A DNA stretch of 64,000 nt from Mesostigma viride (taxonomy: Eukaryota > Streptophyta > Mesostigmatophyceae > Mesostigmatales > Mesostigmataceae). The notes beneath the pieces were generated by a model that was given only the letters and a program-made list of their open reading frames with translations, did no database searches and had not been told where the DNA came from. The stretch is taken from contig RPFO01000333.1 of assembly GCA_009746045.1 (NCBI GenBank), positions 903,674-967,673 of the forward strand. The letters run 5' to 3'. Shown here piece by piece: positions 35,944 to 45,800 of this stretch (positions are counted from its first letter, which is position 1; each line of letters starts with the position of its first letter). The translations under genes and the position numbers were made by a program.

Positions 35944-37522
35944 ATGTTTACCCTTATATGTTGGGTGTGTTGTGTGAATGTTGGGTATGTGTGTTGGGGC
36001 GTGTGTGTTGTGTGTGTGTTGGGTGCATTCATAAAGGTGTGGGGGGGTGTAGGGTGTGTGCAAAGTGTCTTGTGTGTTGATGTTGGGTGTGGGGGGGGGG
36101 AGGTACATGTGTGTTGTGTGTGTGTCTTAGTAGGTGTGTTGTGTGTGTGACTTAGGTGTGTGTGTTGTTTGTGTTGGATATGTGTTGTGTGTGTGTGTGT
36201 GTTGTGTGTGTAGGGTGTCTTGTGTGTTGGTGTCTTGTTTTTAGTAGGTGTTGGGTGTGTGTATGTCGGGTGCAAACATAGTGTGTGTGTGTGTGTGTGT
36301 GTTCGGTATGTGTGTTGGGTGTCTTTTGTGTGTGTTGTGTGTGTTGGGGCGTGTGTGTGTGCTCTGTGTATGTATGTTGTGTGTGTGTGTGTGTGTGTGT
36401 TGGGGCGTGTGCCTGTGTGTGTTGTGTGCATGTTAATTGTCATGTATTGGTGTTGAGTGTGTGGGGGGGGATGGACGTGTGTGTTGTGTGTGACTTAGGT
36501 GTGTTATGTGTGTGTTGTGTGTGACTTAAGTGTCTTTTGTGTGTGTTGTGTGTGTTGGATGTGTGGTGTGGGTGTGGGTGTGGGTGTGTGGGTGTGTGGG
36601 GGGGGGTGCCAAGTGTCTTGTGTGTTGGTATTGGGTGTGTGTGGGGGGGTGTACGTGTGTGTTGTGTGTGACTTAGGTGTGTTTTGTGTGTGTTGTGTGT
36701 GATTGACCTACTAGGTGTGTGTTGCGTGTGTGTGTATGTGTTGTGTGGTGTGTTGTTTGCATGTTAATTGTCATGTGTTGGTGTTGTGGGGGGGGGGATG
36801 TACGTGTACGTGTGTTGTGTGTTGGTGTCTTATTTTTAGGTGTTGGTGTGTGTGTCGTGGGTGCAAACATTGTGTGTGTGTGTGTTAAGTGTGTGTTGGG
36901 TGTCTTGTGTGTTGGTGTCTTATTTTTAGGTGTTGGTGTGTGTGTCGTGGGTGCAAACATTGTGTGTGTGTGTGTGTGTGTTGGGTGTGTGTTGGGTGTC
37001 TTGTGTGTTGGTGTCTTGTTTTTAGTAGGTGTTGTGTGTGCGTGTTTTCGGTATGTGTGTTGGGTGTCTTGTGTGTGTGGTGTGTGTTTGGGTGTTGTTG
37101 TGTGTGCATGCAGTGTTGGGGCATGTGTGTGTGTTGGGGCATGTGTGTCAGTGTGTGTGTTATGGCATGTTAATTGTCATGTGTTGGTGTTGTGTGTGGG
37201 GGGGGGGGATGTACGTGTGTGTTGTGTGTTACTTAGGTGTGTTATGTGTGTGTCTTGGGTGTGGGTGTCGTGGGTGCAAACATTGTGTGTGTGTGTGTGT
37301 TGGGTGTGTGTTGGGTGTCTTGTGTGTTGGTGTCTTGTTTTTAGTAGGTGTTGTGTGTGCGTGTTTTCGGTATGTGTGTTGTGTGTCTTTTGTGTGTGTG
37401 GTGTGTGTTTGGGTGTTGTTGTGTGTGCAGTGTTGGGGCATGTGTGTGTGTGTGTTGGGGCATGTGTGTGTGTGTTGGGGCATGTGTGTGTGTGTTGTGG
37501 CATGTTAATTGTCATGTGTTGG
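35944..37522. repeat. GT-rich satellite, left block
   Basis: Degenerate (GT)n with recurring strings: CATGTTAATTGTCATG, GGGTGCAAACAT, TTGTTTTTAGTAGGTG and GATGTACGTG. CATGTTAATTGTCATG recurs at about 36,428, 36,759, 37,164 and 37,501, so units are about 330-405 bp. Frames read CVCVC or HTHTH and are not genes. It continues at 43,978 beyond the retrotransposon. Confidence 0.9.
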
Positions 37523-38004
37523 AGTTGCAAATAAATGGAATGCGATGTAAATCAGAAAGCATGAAATGAACGTTGTGTTTATTGTTCTCATACGTTATTG
37601 TCGTTGCTGCATAATTCGTCTTCGTTGCGCATATATTCTATTGCGCTTGGCACCTTCATCAGTCTTGCTGAATATCCTACGTGGACATGCATTCCGTGTA
37701 GTTCAGTGCATGCCGCGTGTTAGATACTTCTAGAATCCTCTAGGAGGTACCAAGGCAGATGCGCATACATAATAGGCCGATAGTCGGCTCAGTCCTATTG
37801 ACAGTACTACACCGGCCCTTGACCAGCCGGTGACGTGGAGGCCTGGGAGACGCCCACATATTCTACGTGGCGTTATCCCATTGGCGAGTACTAGTGAAGT
37901 ACAGCCATTGGCCCAATACTACAATAAAGTATATTGTAGTAATCTGTACAAGATCCTCTATCTCTGAGGACCCATGTGGACCCTAGATGGGTCTCCAACC
38001 AACT
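37523..38004 (-). repeat. 3' LTR of the complete copia-like element
   Basis: 482 bp, begins AGTTGCAAATAAATGG and ends CCAACCAACT on the plus strand. It is downstream in the element's own (minus) sense. Confidence 0.95.
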
Positions 38005-38023
38005 CCAGCCATTCTTTCCCTTG
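38005..38023 (-). other. Polypurine tract next to the 3' LTR
   Basis: On the minus strand AAGGGAAAGAATGGCTGG directly precedes the LTR start, which is the expected place for the plus-strand primer. Confidence 0.6.
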
Positions 38024-38272
38024 TGAAAGTGATAAGGCTTAGATGTATTCATTGATGTTCGGCCGCACCTGGCCAGTTCACTTTCACATATGTGGGCAAT
38101 GGGGACTCACTTGGGTCTTATGGAGTTTGCATCTCATCATTGCATGGTTGGTGTAACCTGCTGTAGGGAAAACCCAAATCTGAAGGAAAACCTCTTCTCC
38201 AGAGAGGACAAAACCTCCAGGGGGATAAAAACCTACAGGAGGAGCATTAGGCTCAGGCTCCCAGATTACTCC

Positions 38273-41200
38273 TCATGACAAGGGTTTCCCAGCCATCATG
38301 GACCGCAGCAACTGGTACCCATTAAGGGCCAGTCGTGGAAGCTTGGTCATAGCATCAGCAGGATTTGAGTGTCCTGGCAGATGTATGGTTATACAGTGGC
38401 TGGACAACTCCTTTGCCACAAGGTAGTCCAAGTCAGTAGTAGTGGCCCTCTCATTCTTGATAAAAGAGACCACGGGCTTATTATCACAATAAACCCTGAC
38501 ATCAATCACGGGTTGAGGTCTTATCTGACTCAGACACCATAAGAGTAGCTCTCTTATGTATATGGCATCGCGAATGCACATGGCGTATGCCCTGCACTCA
38601 GCGGTGTCAATGCCAGCAAACCGCCTCCTCTGAAGGTTACTGGACCAGTATACCAACGAGGGCTGTTTGCCTTCATTCCTGATGGTGATCAGGCATCCGG
38701 CTCTGGCACCAATCTTGTTGGCAGATCTAGACTCTTGGCTAGCATCTGTGTAGGCGTCTATGATGATGCGCCCATGCCAGTCTACACCGGACAACACCAA
38801 GTCAGGAGATTCATTGAGGCAGCTCTCCAGGCGCCTCCTTCCTTCTCCTACAACAACAGAGTCTGGCATCCTACTCTGTACTGCCAGGTCAGGGTTAGTT
38901 GTGGCAGCCAGCCAACCCAGTTGACCTTTAACCGTAGGGGCATTCTCCTCAGTTACTCTCTTGGGCAACTGAGTTATTACTTTTTCTTTATACCCCTTCG
39001 CCGATTGCAGCTTAAGATGCCATCCTTTGTCATCCTGGAAAAGGGTACAGCCAATGCCACAGTAAGGTACCTGGCTGTTTTTACTAAACCATGCTCTGGT
39101 ACCAATAGGGGACTTGTCATTGAGCCTTTTATAGGTCTCATTCAACCATCCCTTGGGACCAATGCGTTGCATATCATCTCCATGTAAGGTAGCCCAGGTG
39201 GGTTGTCCTTTGGATTGCCCCACAAAGAGACAATAAGCAAGATGAGATTGTTGCATCTGACATCTCTCCTGGATGGCAGGAGCAATGGTTTCATACCAGA
39301 TGACTGGACTGCTGACCAGTCCTTCCCAGCCCACTTTAGGCTGCATGTAGGGATGACCTACTTCAGCTATCCAGCATGCTGGGGTCTTAACACAACAGGG
39401 TCTTTGAGCTTGCCAAGTGGCTCTGGCCACCTGAGGATCACCATGCAAAAAGGCCCTGGTGAAGTCATCAATTTCTGCTCCATAATCCAAGCCATAGTCC
39501 AAAGCACCAAGGTACAGACTAAGAATAAGCCTGAGAACAGGATGTGACAGGCCAGGAGTGTACAGCTCCTCCTTATCAAAGTCTGTAGTACCATGGAACT
39601 GGGTCACGACTGGACGTGCGTTTGGTATGGGAGGCTCACCAAGCTTGCTCTTCATCTTGCATACAAAACGCAACTGAAGCATTTGAGCATTGGGTGGAGG
39701 TTCTGAAATGCCTTCAAAAACATCCAGCGTTTGCCACTCCTGGAGCGCACGCGCCAATGCTACTCGCCAGGCCTCAAGGCCAGCGAAAGTGTGACAATCC
39801 AGGTCTACATCATCAAAGGACATGGGGCTATGAGCAGCAAATGACCTTTTTGTGAGACCAAGAGAAGTCACACTGAGCTGGGCGGGTTCTACCAGCTCAG
39901 AAGCTGGGGGTATATCCCTTCCCCATTCTGCTCCTTTTATTGAACCGACACAGGCGGTCTTCCAATTTGCCTTCTGGAACATTTCAAGAGGCAAGAGACA
40001 TCTGAATGATTCCAGAGGAATTGGGTCACAATGGGTTTTTAGGAGACTCTTTGTGTTATTGGGGCCATCAACAATGGTAACACCGGGAGTCACCAAGAAT
40101 GGCTGGCCAATGAGAGTGGGTCCCTTATAGCCATCAACAACACAAAGTGTCAAAGACTCACCCAAGAATGGGATAGTGATATTCCCAAGAACTTGATGAT
40201 CAGTGTTACCCGCAAAGTCTTGGACAATAGTCCATGGACTGGGTTCAAGGGAATACTTATCCAGCAAAGCATTAAAGGGCGAGGTGACAGAGACCTCTGC
40301 TTTGGTATCCACATCAAAGCCATCAAGGTCCATGCCCTTCTCTAGAAGAGAAGTTATTTTGGCAATCTTTAGTGAGGGCTTGAGCTTCTTTACAATATCC
40401 CGAAGCTCTTGAGGATTGCCTCTCTTGCCGAGCTGAGTGTTCAACCTGGACAACCCCTCCTCAGCTTGTCTTCCTTGGGCTGGAATCCCATCAGTCTCCA
40501 AGGGCAATGGCTTATTACCAGGGTAATTGGATCCAAGCTTTGGCTGTTCAGACTGAAATATGTTATCCACCTGCCCAGGGGTCTCAAGCCCATGTTCCAA
40601 CGGCCGGAGCTTCCGGTGCTGATCAGACACCCTATTATCCAACAAGTCAGCTTCATCCATATCATCCTGTGATATCCCAGTCAATGTCTTAGGCTGAGCT
40701 TGCTGAGTAGTAGGCTCCAGTTGATGGGAGGCCGCCCTTTCTGGTAGTTGGAGTCCAGCCTGTTCACTGGCCAAAGGTGGACAGGAAAGATTGGGAGATC
40801 CAAGTGCCTCTTCAGGGGCCATAATTTCCAGGGGATTTTCTTGAACGTTCATTGGATCTCTCTTCAATCTATTCCAAGCCAGATGATAAGTGGTCCCATT
40901 CCAGACCACATCAGCAGTTTTCATCTCCAGGTCAACTGAGGTTATGGTCCCTGGACCCTGCCAATAACCACGTTTACCAGGAGCATTTTCTTTGTGGAAG
41001 ATCACCTGGTCTCCCACCTCAAATTTTAATGATTCTCCTCTCTGTTTATCCTTTTCACAGAGATGAGCATACTGTGCCCACCTCTGCTTACTCCATGCCT
41101 GCATGATGTCATCAGGGTAGAGGCCACCTGCTAGTCCACGAGGTGAGACCAGCCGTGGAACACCACGCACCTTGATAGTATGAAAACGGTTGTTCATGGT

Positions 41201-42202
41201 GTTTTCCACTTTTGCAGCACCCAAACACCTGACAGCAAAAGTTGGTTTAAACATCTCAGGATAGTCCCCGGATATTACCAACTTCTTAAGCTCCTGTATA
41301 TATCTGTCAACCTTGCCTTGGGCTTGGTGATCTTCACGACCCACAATCCTTAGGAAAGGCAGATCAGAGTATTTGGTCAGGCAGTTAAACTGCAAGTCCA
41401 TCTGCAGCTTATGAATAACTGCAAACTTCTGCAGAATAACAAGAACTGCGGCATGGAGAGTATTCTCATCCCCTGCTGCCATAGGTTCAATTCCAATGTA
41501 GCCTGACCATTCATCCACAGCCACCAAGTAAGGCAATTGCCTGTAATTGGTGAAGTAGAGGATATCAGCTTGTAGATTACCCCTACCATCTGCAGGATGC
41601 TTTGCATGACGTTTGGAAGGCTTGTTAGCACACAATTGGCACACACAATGTTCTCTGACATCTTGATAAGCCTGCCAGAGAGCCTTGTTATTAATGGCTT
41701 GAACAAGCCTAATGGCATTGTTTCCATGGCCACAGGCATCATGCAAACTCTTAGCCAGAGTCCTAAGATTAATACAATCATTAGGCTCAGGCTCTTCAGG
41801 ACATGGACGGGCATCCACGTTCCTGGCAGAGCAAGAGTCCAAGTTTTTATTATCAATATAACAAGGATTATTGCTCTGAGGAGCTTGACTGTTAACAATA
41901 TCAATGGGTGCTTGGCTACAAACAGGAGCTGCACCACATGTATTGTTCACAGATACGTTGCTCACCTGGGCAACACCATGTGGCATCTGTCTACAACCAG
42001 GAGCAGATCCACATGTATTATTTACAGGAAGAGTTCCCTCTGGGGTACTCTTTTTATTCCAGGCATGGATAGGAATGCCACAAACAGGGGCACTTTTACT
42101 GCTGCTCACTGGGGCAGCTTTACGGTCAGTAGGGGTTACTGCTGGAGCCCCTACCACCTGGCAGGCCTCATCTGCCATGAGTCCACTCTCATCAGCATCC
42201 AT
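38273..42202 (-). CDS. Copia-like Pol: integrase, protease-like, reverse transcriptase, RNase H
   Basis: 1,309 residues from the first ATG, no internal stop. Domains in order: pre-integrase zinc site (H154, H159, C188, C191); integrase core about 205-330 (D213, D269; the last acid is D299 or E304); SH3-like tail 395-450 (GYWQGPGTI...LAWNRLKR); a retropepsin-like segment 630-715 (D632-T-K-A...LIGQPFL...GVTIVDG); reverse transcriptase about 840-1110 (D913 in DDFTRAFLHG, D1009-D1010 in LHGDDM, where most copia elements have YVDD); RNase H 1145-1300 (D1149, E1202, D1240, D1283). In Ty1/copia, protease normally precedes integrase; here the protease-like segment lies between integrase and RT, and DTG reads DTK. 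The frame is open upstream of the ATG into the end of gag, so it may be made by -1 frameshifting. Confidence 0.92.
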   Translation of the reverse strand: MDADESGLMADEACQVVGAPAVTPTDRKAAPVSSSKSAPVCGIPIHAWNKKSTPEGTLPVNNTCGSAPGCRQMPHGVAQVSNVSVNNTCGAAPVCSQAPIDIVNSQAPQSNNPCYIDNKNLDSCSARNVDARPCPEEPEPNDCINLRTLAKSLHDACGHGNNAIRLVQAINNKALWQAYQDVREHCVCQLCANKPSKRHAKHPADGRGNLQADILYFTNYRQLPYLVAVDEWSGYIGIEPMAAGDENTLHAAVLVILQKFAVIHKLQMDLQFNCLTKYSDLPFLRIVGREDHQAQGKVDRYIQELKKLVISGDYPEMFKPTFAVRCLGAAKVENTMNNRFHTIKVRGVPRLVSPRGLAGGLYPDDIMQAWSKQRWAQYAHLCEKDKQRGESLKFEVGDQVIFHKENAPGKRGYWQGPGTITSVDLEMKTADVVWNGTTYHLAWNRLKRDPMNVQENPLEIMAPEEALGSPNLSCPPLASEQAGLQLPERAASHQLEPTTQQAQPKTLTGISQDDMDEADLLDNRVSDQHRKLRPLEHGLETPGQVDNIFQSEQPKLGSNYPGNKPLPLETDGIPAQGRQAEEGLSRLNTQLGKRGNPQELRDIVKKLKPSLKIAKITSLLEKGMDLDGFDVDTKAEVSVTSPFNALLDKYSLEPSPWTIVQDFAGNTDHQVLGNITIPFLGESLTLCVVDGYKGPTLIGQPFLVTPGVTIVDGPNNTKSLLKTHCDPIPLESFRCLLPLEMFQKANWKTACVGSIKGAEWGRDIPPASELVEPAQLSVTSLGLTKRSFAAHSPMSFDDVDLDCHTFAGLEAWRVALARALQEWQTLDVFEGISEPPPNAQMLQLRFVCKMKSKLGEPPIPNARPVVTQFHGTTDFDKEELYTPGLSHPVLRLILSLYLGALDYGLDYGAEIDDFTRAFLHGDPQVARATWQAQRPCCVKTPACWIAEVGHPYMQPKVGWEGLVSSPVIWYETIAPAIQERCQMQQSHLAYCLFVGQSKGQPTWATLHGDDMQRIGPKGWLNETYKRLNDKSPIGTRAWFSKNSQVPYCGIGCTLFQDDKGWHLKLQSAKGYKEKVITQLPKRVTEENAPTVKGQLGWLAATTNPDLAVQSRMPDSVVVGEGRRRLESCLNESPDLVLSGVDWHGRIIIDAYTDASQESRSANKIGARAGCLITIRNEGKQPSLVYWSSNLQRRRFAGIDTAECRAYAMCIRDAIYIRELLLWCLSQIRPQPVIDVRVYCDNKPVVSFIKNERATTTDLDYLVAKELSSHCITIHLPGHSNPADAMTKLPRLALNGYQLLRSMMAGKPLS

Positions 42203-42240
42203 AAGGACGCTGTAGGGGTTATATAAACAGAGAGGATCAT

Positions 42241-42250
42241 CTAGTTTTTC
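42241..42250 (-). promoter_or_regulatory. Candidate -1 frameshift site at the gag stop
   Basis: Gag-frame codons read CAG AAA AAC TAG. The -1 frame continues CTA GAT GAT CCT ... and stays open to the pol ATG 39 nt on. G AAA AAC is close to, but not the same as, the classic A AAA AAC heptamer. Confidence 0.45.
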
Positions 42251-43482
42251 TGCTGCTGCTTCCTCTTGCGGCCACGAGAGGTATTGCCACCCCGCGGCTG
42301 AGAAGCATCACCACCACGCGGCTGGGAAGCGTCACCACCACGCGGCTGAGAAGCGTCGCCACCACGAAGGGCACCGCTCTTGACGGCTTGGGAGATCTGC
42401 TGCAGCAGCTTGAGGACCTCCATCTGGGTATCCTTGGGTCCAGCGCCCGCCTTGCTCCTGCAGGCAGACGCATCATGTCCAGAATTGCCACAAGACTTGC
42501 ACTTGCGAAAGTAGCAATCCTTAGCCAGATGGTTAGTCCTATTACAGAAAGTGCAGGGAGGGAAGGACTCAGAATTAGCGACAACCTTACCCTTACATGC
42601 GCGGCGTGTGTGCCCGGGCTGCCCGCAGTTGTAGCAGAAGATTTCCCGTTGCTGCTCCATCACCATGGCGACACGAGGCACCTCCGCGGCACCTCCTTCT
42701 CTGGAAACACGGGTTTGATTCGTCAGGAGCTCCTTGAGGTGAGCTCTGCATCGGTGAGTGTCGCACAGGTAACCGCGGCAGTTGGCGACCAAATTCCGCT
42801 TCTCGGATTCGGACAGAGCACAGTTTTGGATCCATCGGAGATTCACCGCCTCGTCAGGCCACCGGAGCCCCTGCTTCTCCAGCATGTCGTAGTAAGAGTT
42901 GAGGTGCTCGATGATGGTCTGCCCGGGCTTCGGCTTTGCATCTACAAATTCCTCGATCTCGTCGCAGGTTTTGGCAGTGATAGAACGAAGAAAAGTCTCC
43001 CTCGCTCGGCGCAGAAACTCGAACGGCGACCACCGCAGACGCTGTGCTCTATCCAGCAGCGAAATCCACTCTGGGTGGTTTTTCTCGCGGTCTCCCAGCG
43101 GGGTTCCACGAAGAAACTCCAGCCAGTCCGGAATGATGTCTCGGTTGCCCGCGAGCCTGCGGAAAAACGGCCCAAGAGAGCTTACAAAGCGATCCCGGTC
43201 TGCTTGAATAGCACCAGGCACCAGCGGGGCTGGAACCCATTTCTTGATTGCCGACAGCAGCTTCGCCTCTTGAAGCAAGGTCTCCCGCCGAAGCACTTTA
43301 TCACGCGCACGCTGGTTGTCACTACTAGTACTTCCCTGCCCGCAGCCCTCCTCCCGGGGCTGGTCGGACATATTCTTATTGTCATCCCTGTGCTCGCCTG
43401 GGCCAGGGTCGACAGAAAATTGAGCCGGTCCGTGCTCACCAGGGCCAGACCTCTGCTCTGAAAGATTGTCGTCCGAAGACAT
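42241..43482 (-). CDS. Gag-like nucleocapsid protein with three CCHC knuckles
   Basis: 413 residues from the ATG at 43,482 (MSSDDNLSEQ), chosen because the frame upstream enters the LTR and has no ATG. An acidic, polar N-terminus leads to a helical capsid-like region (about 60-260). Three C-X2-C-X4-H-X4-C knuckles follow at 283-296, 310-323 and 328-341, expected to bind RNA. A GGDASQPR repeat (374-398, 24-bp DNA repeats at 42,290-42,365) and a basic tail (RGRKRKQQQK) finish it. The stop is preceded by G-AAA-AAC, a candidate slippage site into pol. Only 13 nt separate the LTR and the ATG, leaving little room for a primer-binding site. Confidence 0.92.
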   Translation of the reverse strand: MSSDDNLSEQRSGPGEHGPAQFSVDPGPGEHRDDNKNMSDQPREEGCGQGSTSSDNQRARDKVLRRETLLQEAKLLSAIKKWVPAPLVPGAIQADRDRFVSSLGPFFRRLAGNRDIIPDWLEFLRGTPLGDREKNHPEWISLLDRAQRLRWSPFEFLRRARETFLRSITAKTCDEIEEFVDAKPKPGQTIIEHLNSYYDMLEKQGLRWPDEAVNLRWIQNCALSESEKRNLVANCRGYLCDTHRCRAHLKELLTNQTRVSREGGAAEVPRVAMVMEQQREIFCYNCGQPGHTRRACKGKVVANSESFPPCTFCNRTNHLAKDCYFRKCKSCGNSGHDASACRSKAGAGPKDTQMEVLKLLQQISQAVKSGALRGGDASQPRGGDASQPRGGDASQPRGGNTSRGRKRKQQQKN

Positions 43483-43495
43483 TGCAATGAATACA

Positions 43496-43977
43496 AGTTG
43501 CAAATAAATGGAATGCGATGTAAATCAGAAAGCATGAAATGAACGTTGTGTTTATTGTTCTCATACGTTATTGTCGTTGCTGCATAATTCGTCTTCGTTG
43601 CGCATATATTCTATTGCGCTTGGCACCTTCATCAGTCTTGCTGAATATCCTACGTGGACATGCATTCCGTGTAGTTCAGTGCATGCCGCGTGTTAGATAC
43701 TTCTAGAATCCTCTAGGAGGTACCAAGGCAGATGCGCATACATAATAGGCCGATAGTCGGCTCAGTCCTATTGACAGTACTACACCGGCCCTTGACCAGC
43801 CGGTGACGTGGAGGCCTGGGAGACGCCCACATATTCTACGTGGCGTTATCCCATTGGCGAGTACTAGTGAAGTACAGCCATTGGCCCAATACTACAATAA
43901 AGTATATTGTAGTAATCTGTACAAGATCCTCTATCTCTGAGGACCCATGTGGACCCTAGATGGGTCTCCAACCAACT
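43496..43977 (-). repeat. 5' LTR of the complete copia-like element
   Basis: 482 bp, reading as identical to the 3' LTR. It should hold the element's promoter; I did not find an unambiguous TATA box in minus-strand sense. Confidence 0.95.
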
Positions 43978-45345
43978 GTTGGTGTTGTGTGGGGGGGGGG
44001 GGGATGTACGTGTGTGTTGTGTGTTACTTAGGTGTGTTCTGTGTGTGTTGCGTGTGTGTGATTGTGTGTCTTGGGTGTGTGTTGGGTGTCTTGTGTGTTG
44101 GTGTCTTGTTTTTAGTAGGTGTTGTGTGTGTGTACGTTGGGTGCAAACATAGTGTGTGTGTGTGTGTGTCGGGTATGTGTGTTGTGTGTCTTTTGTGTGT
44201 GTTGTGTGTGTTGGATGTGTGGTGTGGGTGTGGGTGTGGGTGTGTGGGTGTGGGGGGGGGGTGCCAAGTGTCTTGTGTGTTGGTATTGGGTGTGTGTGTG
44301 GGGGGTGTACGTGTGTGTTGTGTGTGACTTAGGTGTGTTTTGTGTGTGTTGTGTGTGATTGACCTAGGTGTGTGTTGCGTGTGTGTGTACGTGTTGTGTG
44401 GTGTGTTGTTTGCATGTTATTTGTCATGTGTTGGTGTTGTGGGGGGGGGGGATGTACGTGTACGTGTGTTGTGTGTTGGTGTCTTATTTTTAGGTGTTGG
44501 TGTGTGTGTCGTGGGTGCAAACATTGTGTGTGTGTGTGTGTTAAGTGTGTGTTGGGTGTCTTGTGTGTTCGTGTCTTATTTTTAGGTGTTGGTGTGTGTG
44601 ACGTGGGTGCAAACATTGTGTGTGTGTGTGTGTGTGTGTTGGGTGTGTGTTGGGTGTCTTGTGTGTTGGTGTCTTGTTTTTAGTAGGTGTTGTGTGTGCG
44701 TGTTTTCGGTATGTGTGTTGGGTGTCTTGTGTGTGTGTGGTGTGTGTTTGGGTGTTGTTGTGTGTGCAGTGTTGGGGCATGTGTGTGTGTGTTGGGGCAT
44801 GTGTGTGTGTGTTGGGGCATGTGTGTCAGTGTGTGTGTTGTGGCATGTTAATTGTCATGTGTTGGTGTTGTGTGTGTGGGGGGGGGATGTACGTGTGTGT
44901 TGTGTGTTACTTAGGTGTGTTCTGTGTGTGTTGCGTGTGTGTGATTGTGTGTCTTGGGTGTGTGTTGGGTGTCTTGTGTGTTGGTGTCTTGTTTTTAGTA
45001 GGTGTTGGGTGTGGGTGTACGTTGGGTGCAAACATAGTGTGTGTGTGTGTGTGTGTCGGGTATGTGTGTTGTGTGTCTTTTGTGTGTGTTGTGTGTGTTG
45101 GGGCGTGTGTGTGTGTGTGTGTGTTGTGTGCATGTCAACTTTCTTGTGTTGCATGGTGTTGTGTGTGTGTGGGGGGGGGGGTACATGTGTGTTGTGTGTG
45201 ACTTAGGTGTGTTCTGTGTGTGTTGGGTGTGTGTGTGTTGGGTGTGTGTTGGCTGTCTTGTGTGTTGGTGTCTTGTTTTTAGGTGTTGGTGTGTGTCTTG
45301 GGTGCAAACATAGCGTGTGTGTGTTGGGTGTGTTGTTCGTGTGTG
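43978..45345. repeat. GT-rich satellite, right block
   Basis: Continuation of the left block, starting with the second GTTGG. It shares GGGTGCAAACAT, TTGTTTTTAG and GATGTACGTG strings and a CATGTTATTTGTCATG variant. Confidence 0.9.
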
Positions 45346-45479
45346 TATGAAAATATAGAAAATTGTTATGTTTGACGATAGTCATAGTGTACTACTAAAA
45401 ACTTGTACATACATATGCTGGAATGATTTTCTTTTTACTATTCCATTCACTATTGCTTATTTCTTCAAACATGTACATG

Positions 45480-45800
45480 CACGCAAGGGGCGGCTGCACA
45501 CACACGTACACACACCGAGCACGCAAGGAGCGACTGCACTCACATGTACACACACCATGCACGCAAGGGGCGGCTGCACACACACGTACACACACCATGC
45601 ACGCAAGGGCCGGCATGCACACACACGTACATCCACCGCGCACGCAAGGGGCAACTGCACACACACGTACACACACCATGCACGCAAGGGCCGGCATGCA
45701 CACACAGGTACACACACCATGCACGCAAGGAGCGACTGCACACACACGTACATACACCGCGCACGCAAGGGGCCGGCTGCACACACACGTACTGTATATG
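45480..45800. repeat. 40-bp tandem array (eight units)
   Basis: Unit CACGCAAGGGGCGGCTGC followed by ACACACACGTACACACACC and ATG or GCG. Units differ by a few substitutions, and the CCGGCATGC versions are 41 bp. Frames read R-K-G-R-L-H-T-H-V and are not a gene. Confidence 0.92.

Larger units (their letters stand above)
37523..43977 (-). mobile_element. Complete copia-like LTR retrotransposon
   Basis: 6,455 bp with 482-bp LTRs that read as identical, separate intact gag and pol frames, and a 5-bp target duplication GTTGG (37,518-37,522 and 43,978-43,982). Without the element the flanks rebuild the satellite string GTCATGTGTTGGTGTTGTG seen elsewhere in the GT array, which confirms the boundaries. 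Termini are AGTTG...CAACT instead of TG...CA. Intact frames and identical LTRs suggest recent, possibly continuing, activity. Confidence 0.96.

Noticed and set aside
40590-40615. CCAACGGCCGG in pol as another palindrome-family member
   Set aside because: It is only half of the palindrome and lies in conserved coding sequence, so chance is the simpler reading.
35944-45345. Cysteine/valine-rich (CVCVC) or HTHTH frames up to 271 codons
   Set aside because: They are artefacts of (GT)n/(CA)n sequence.
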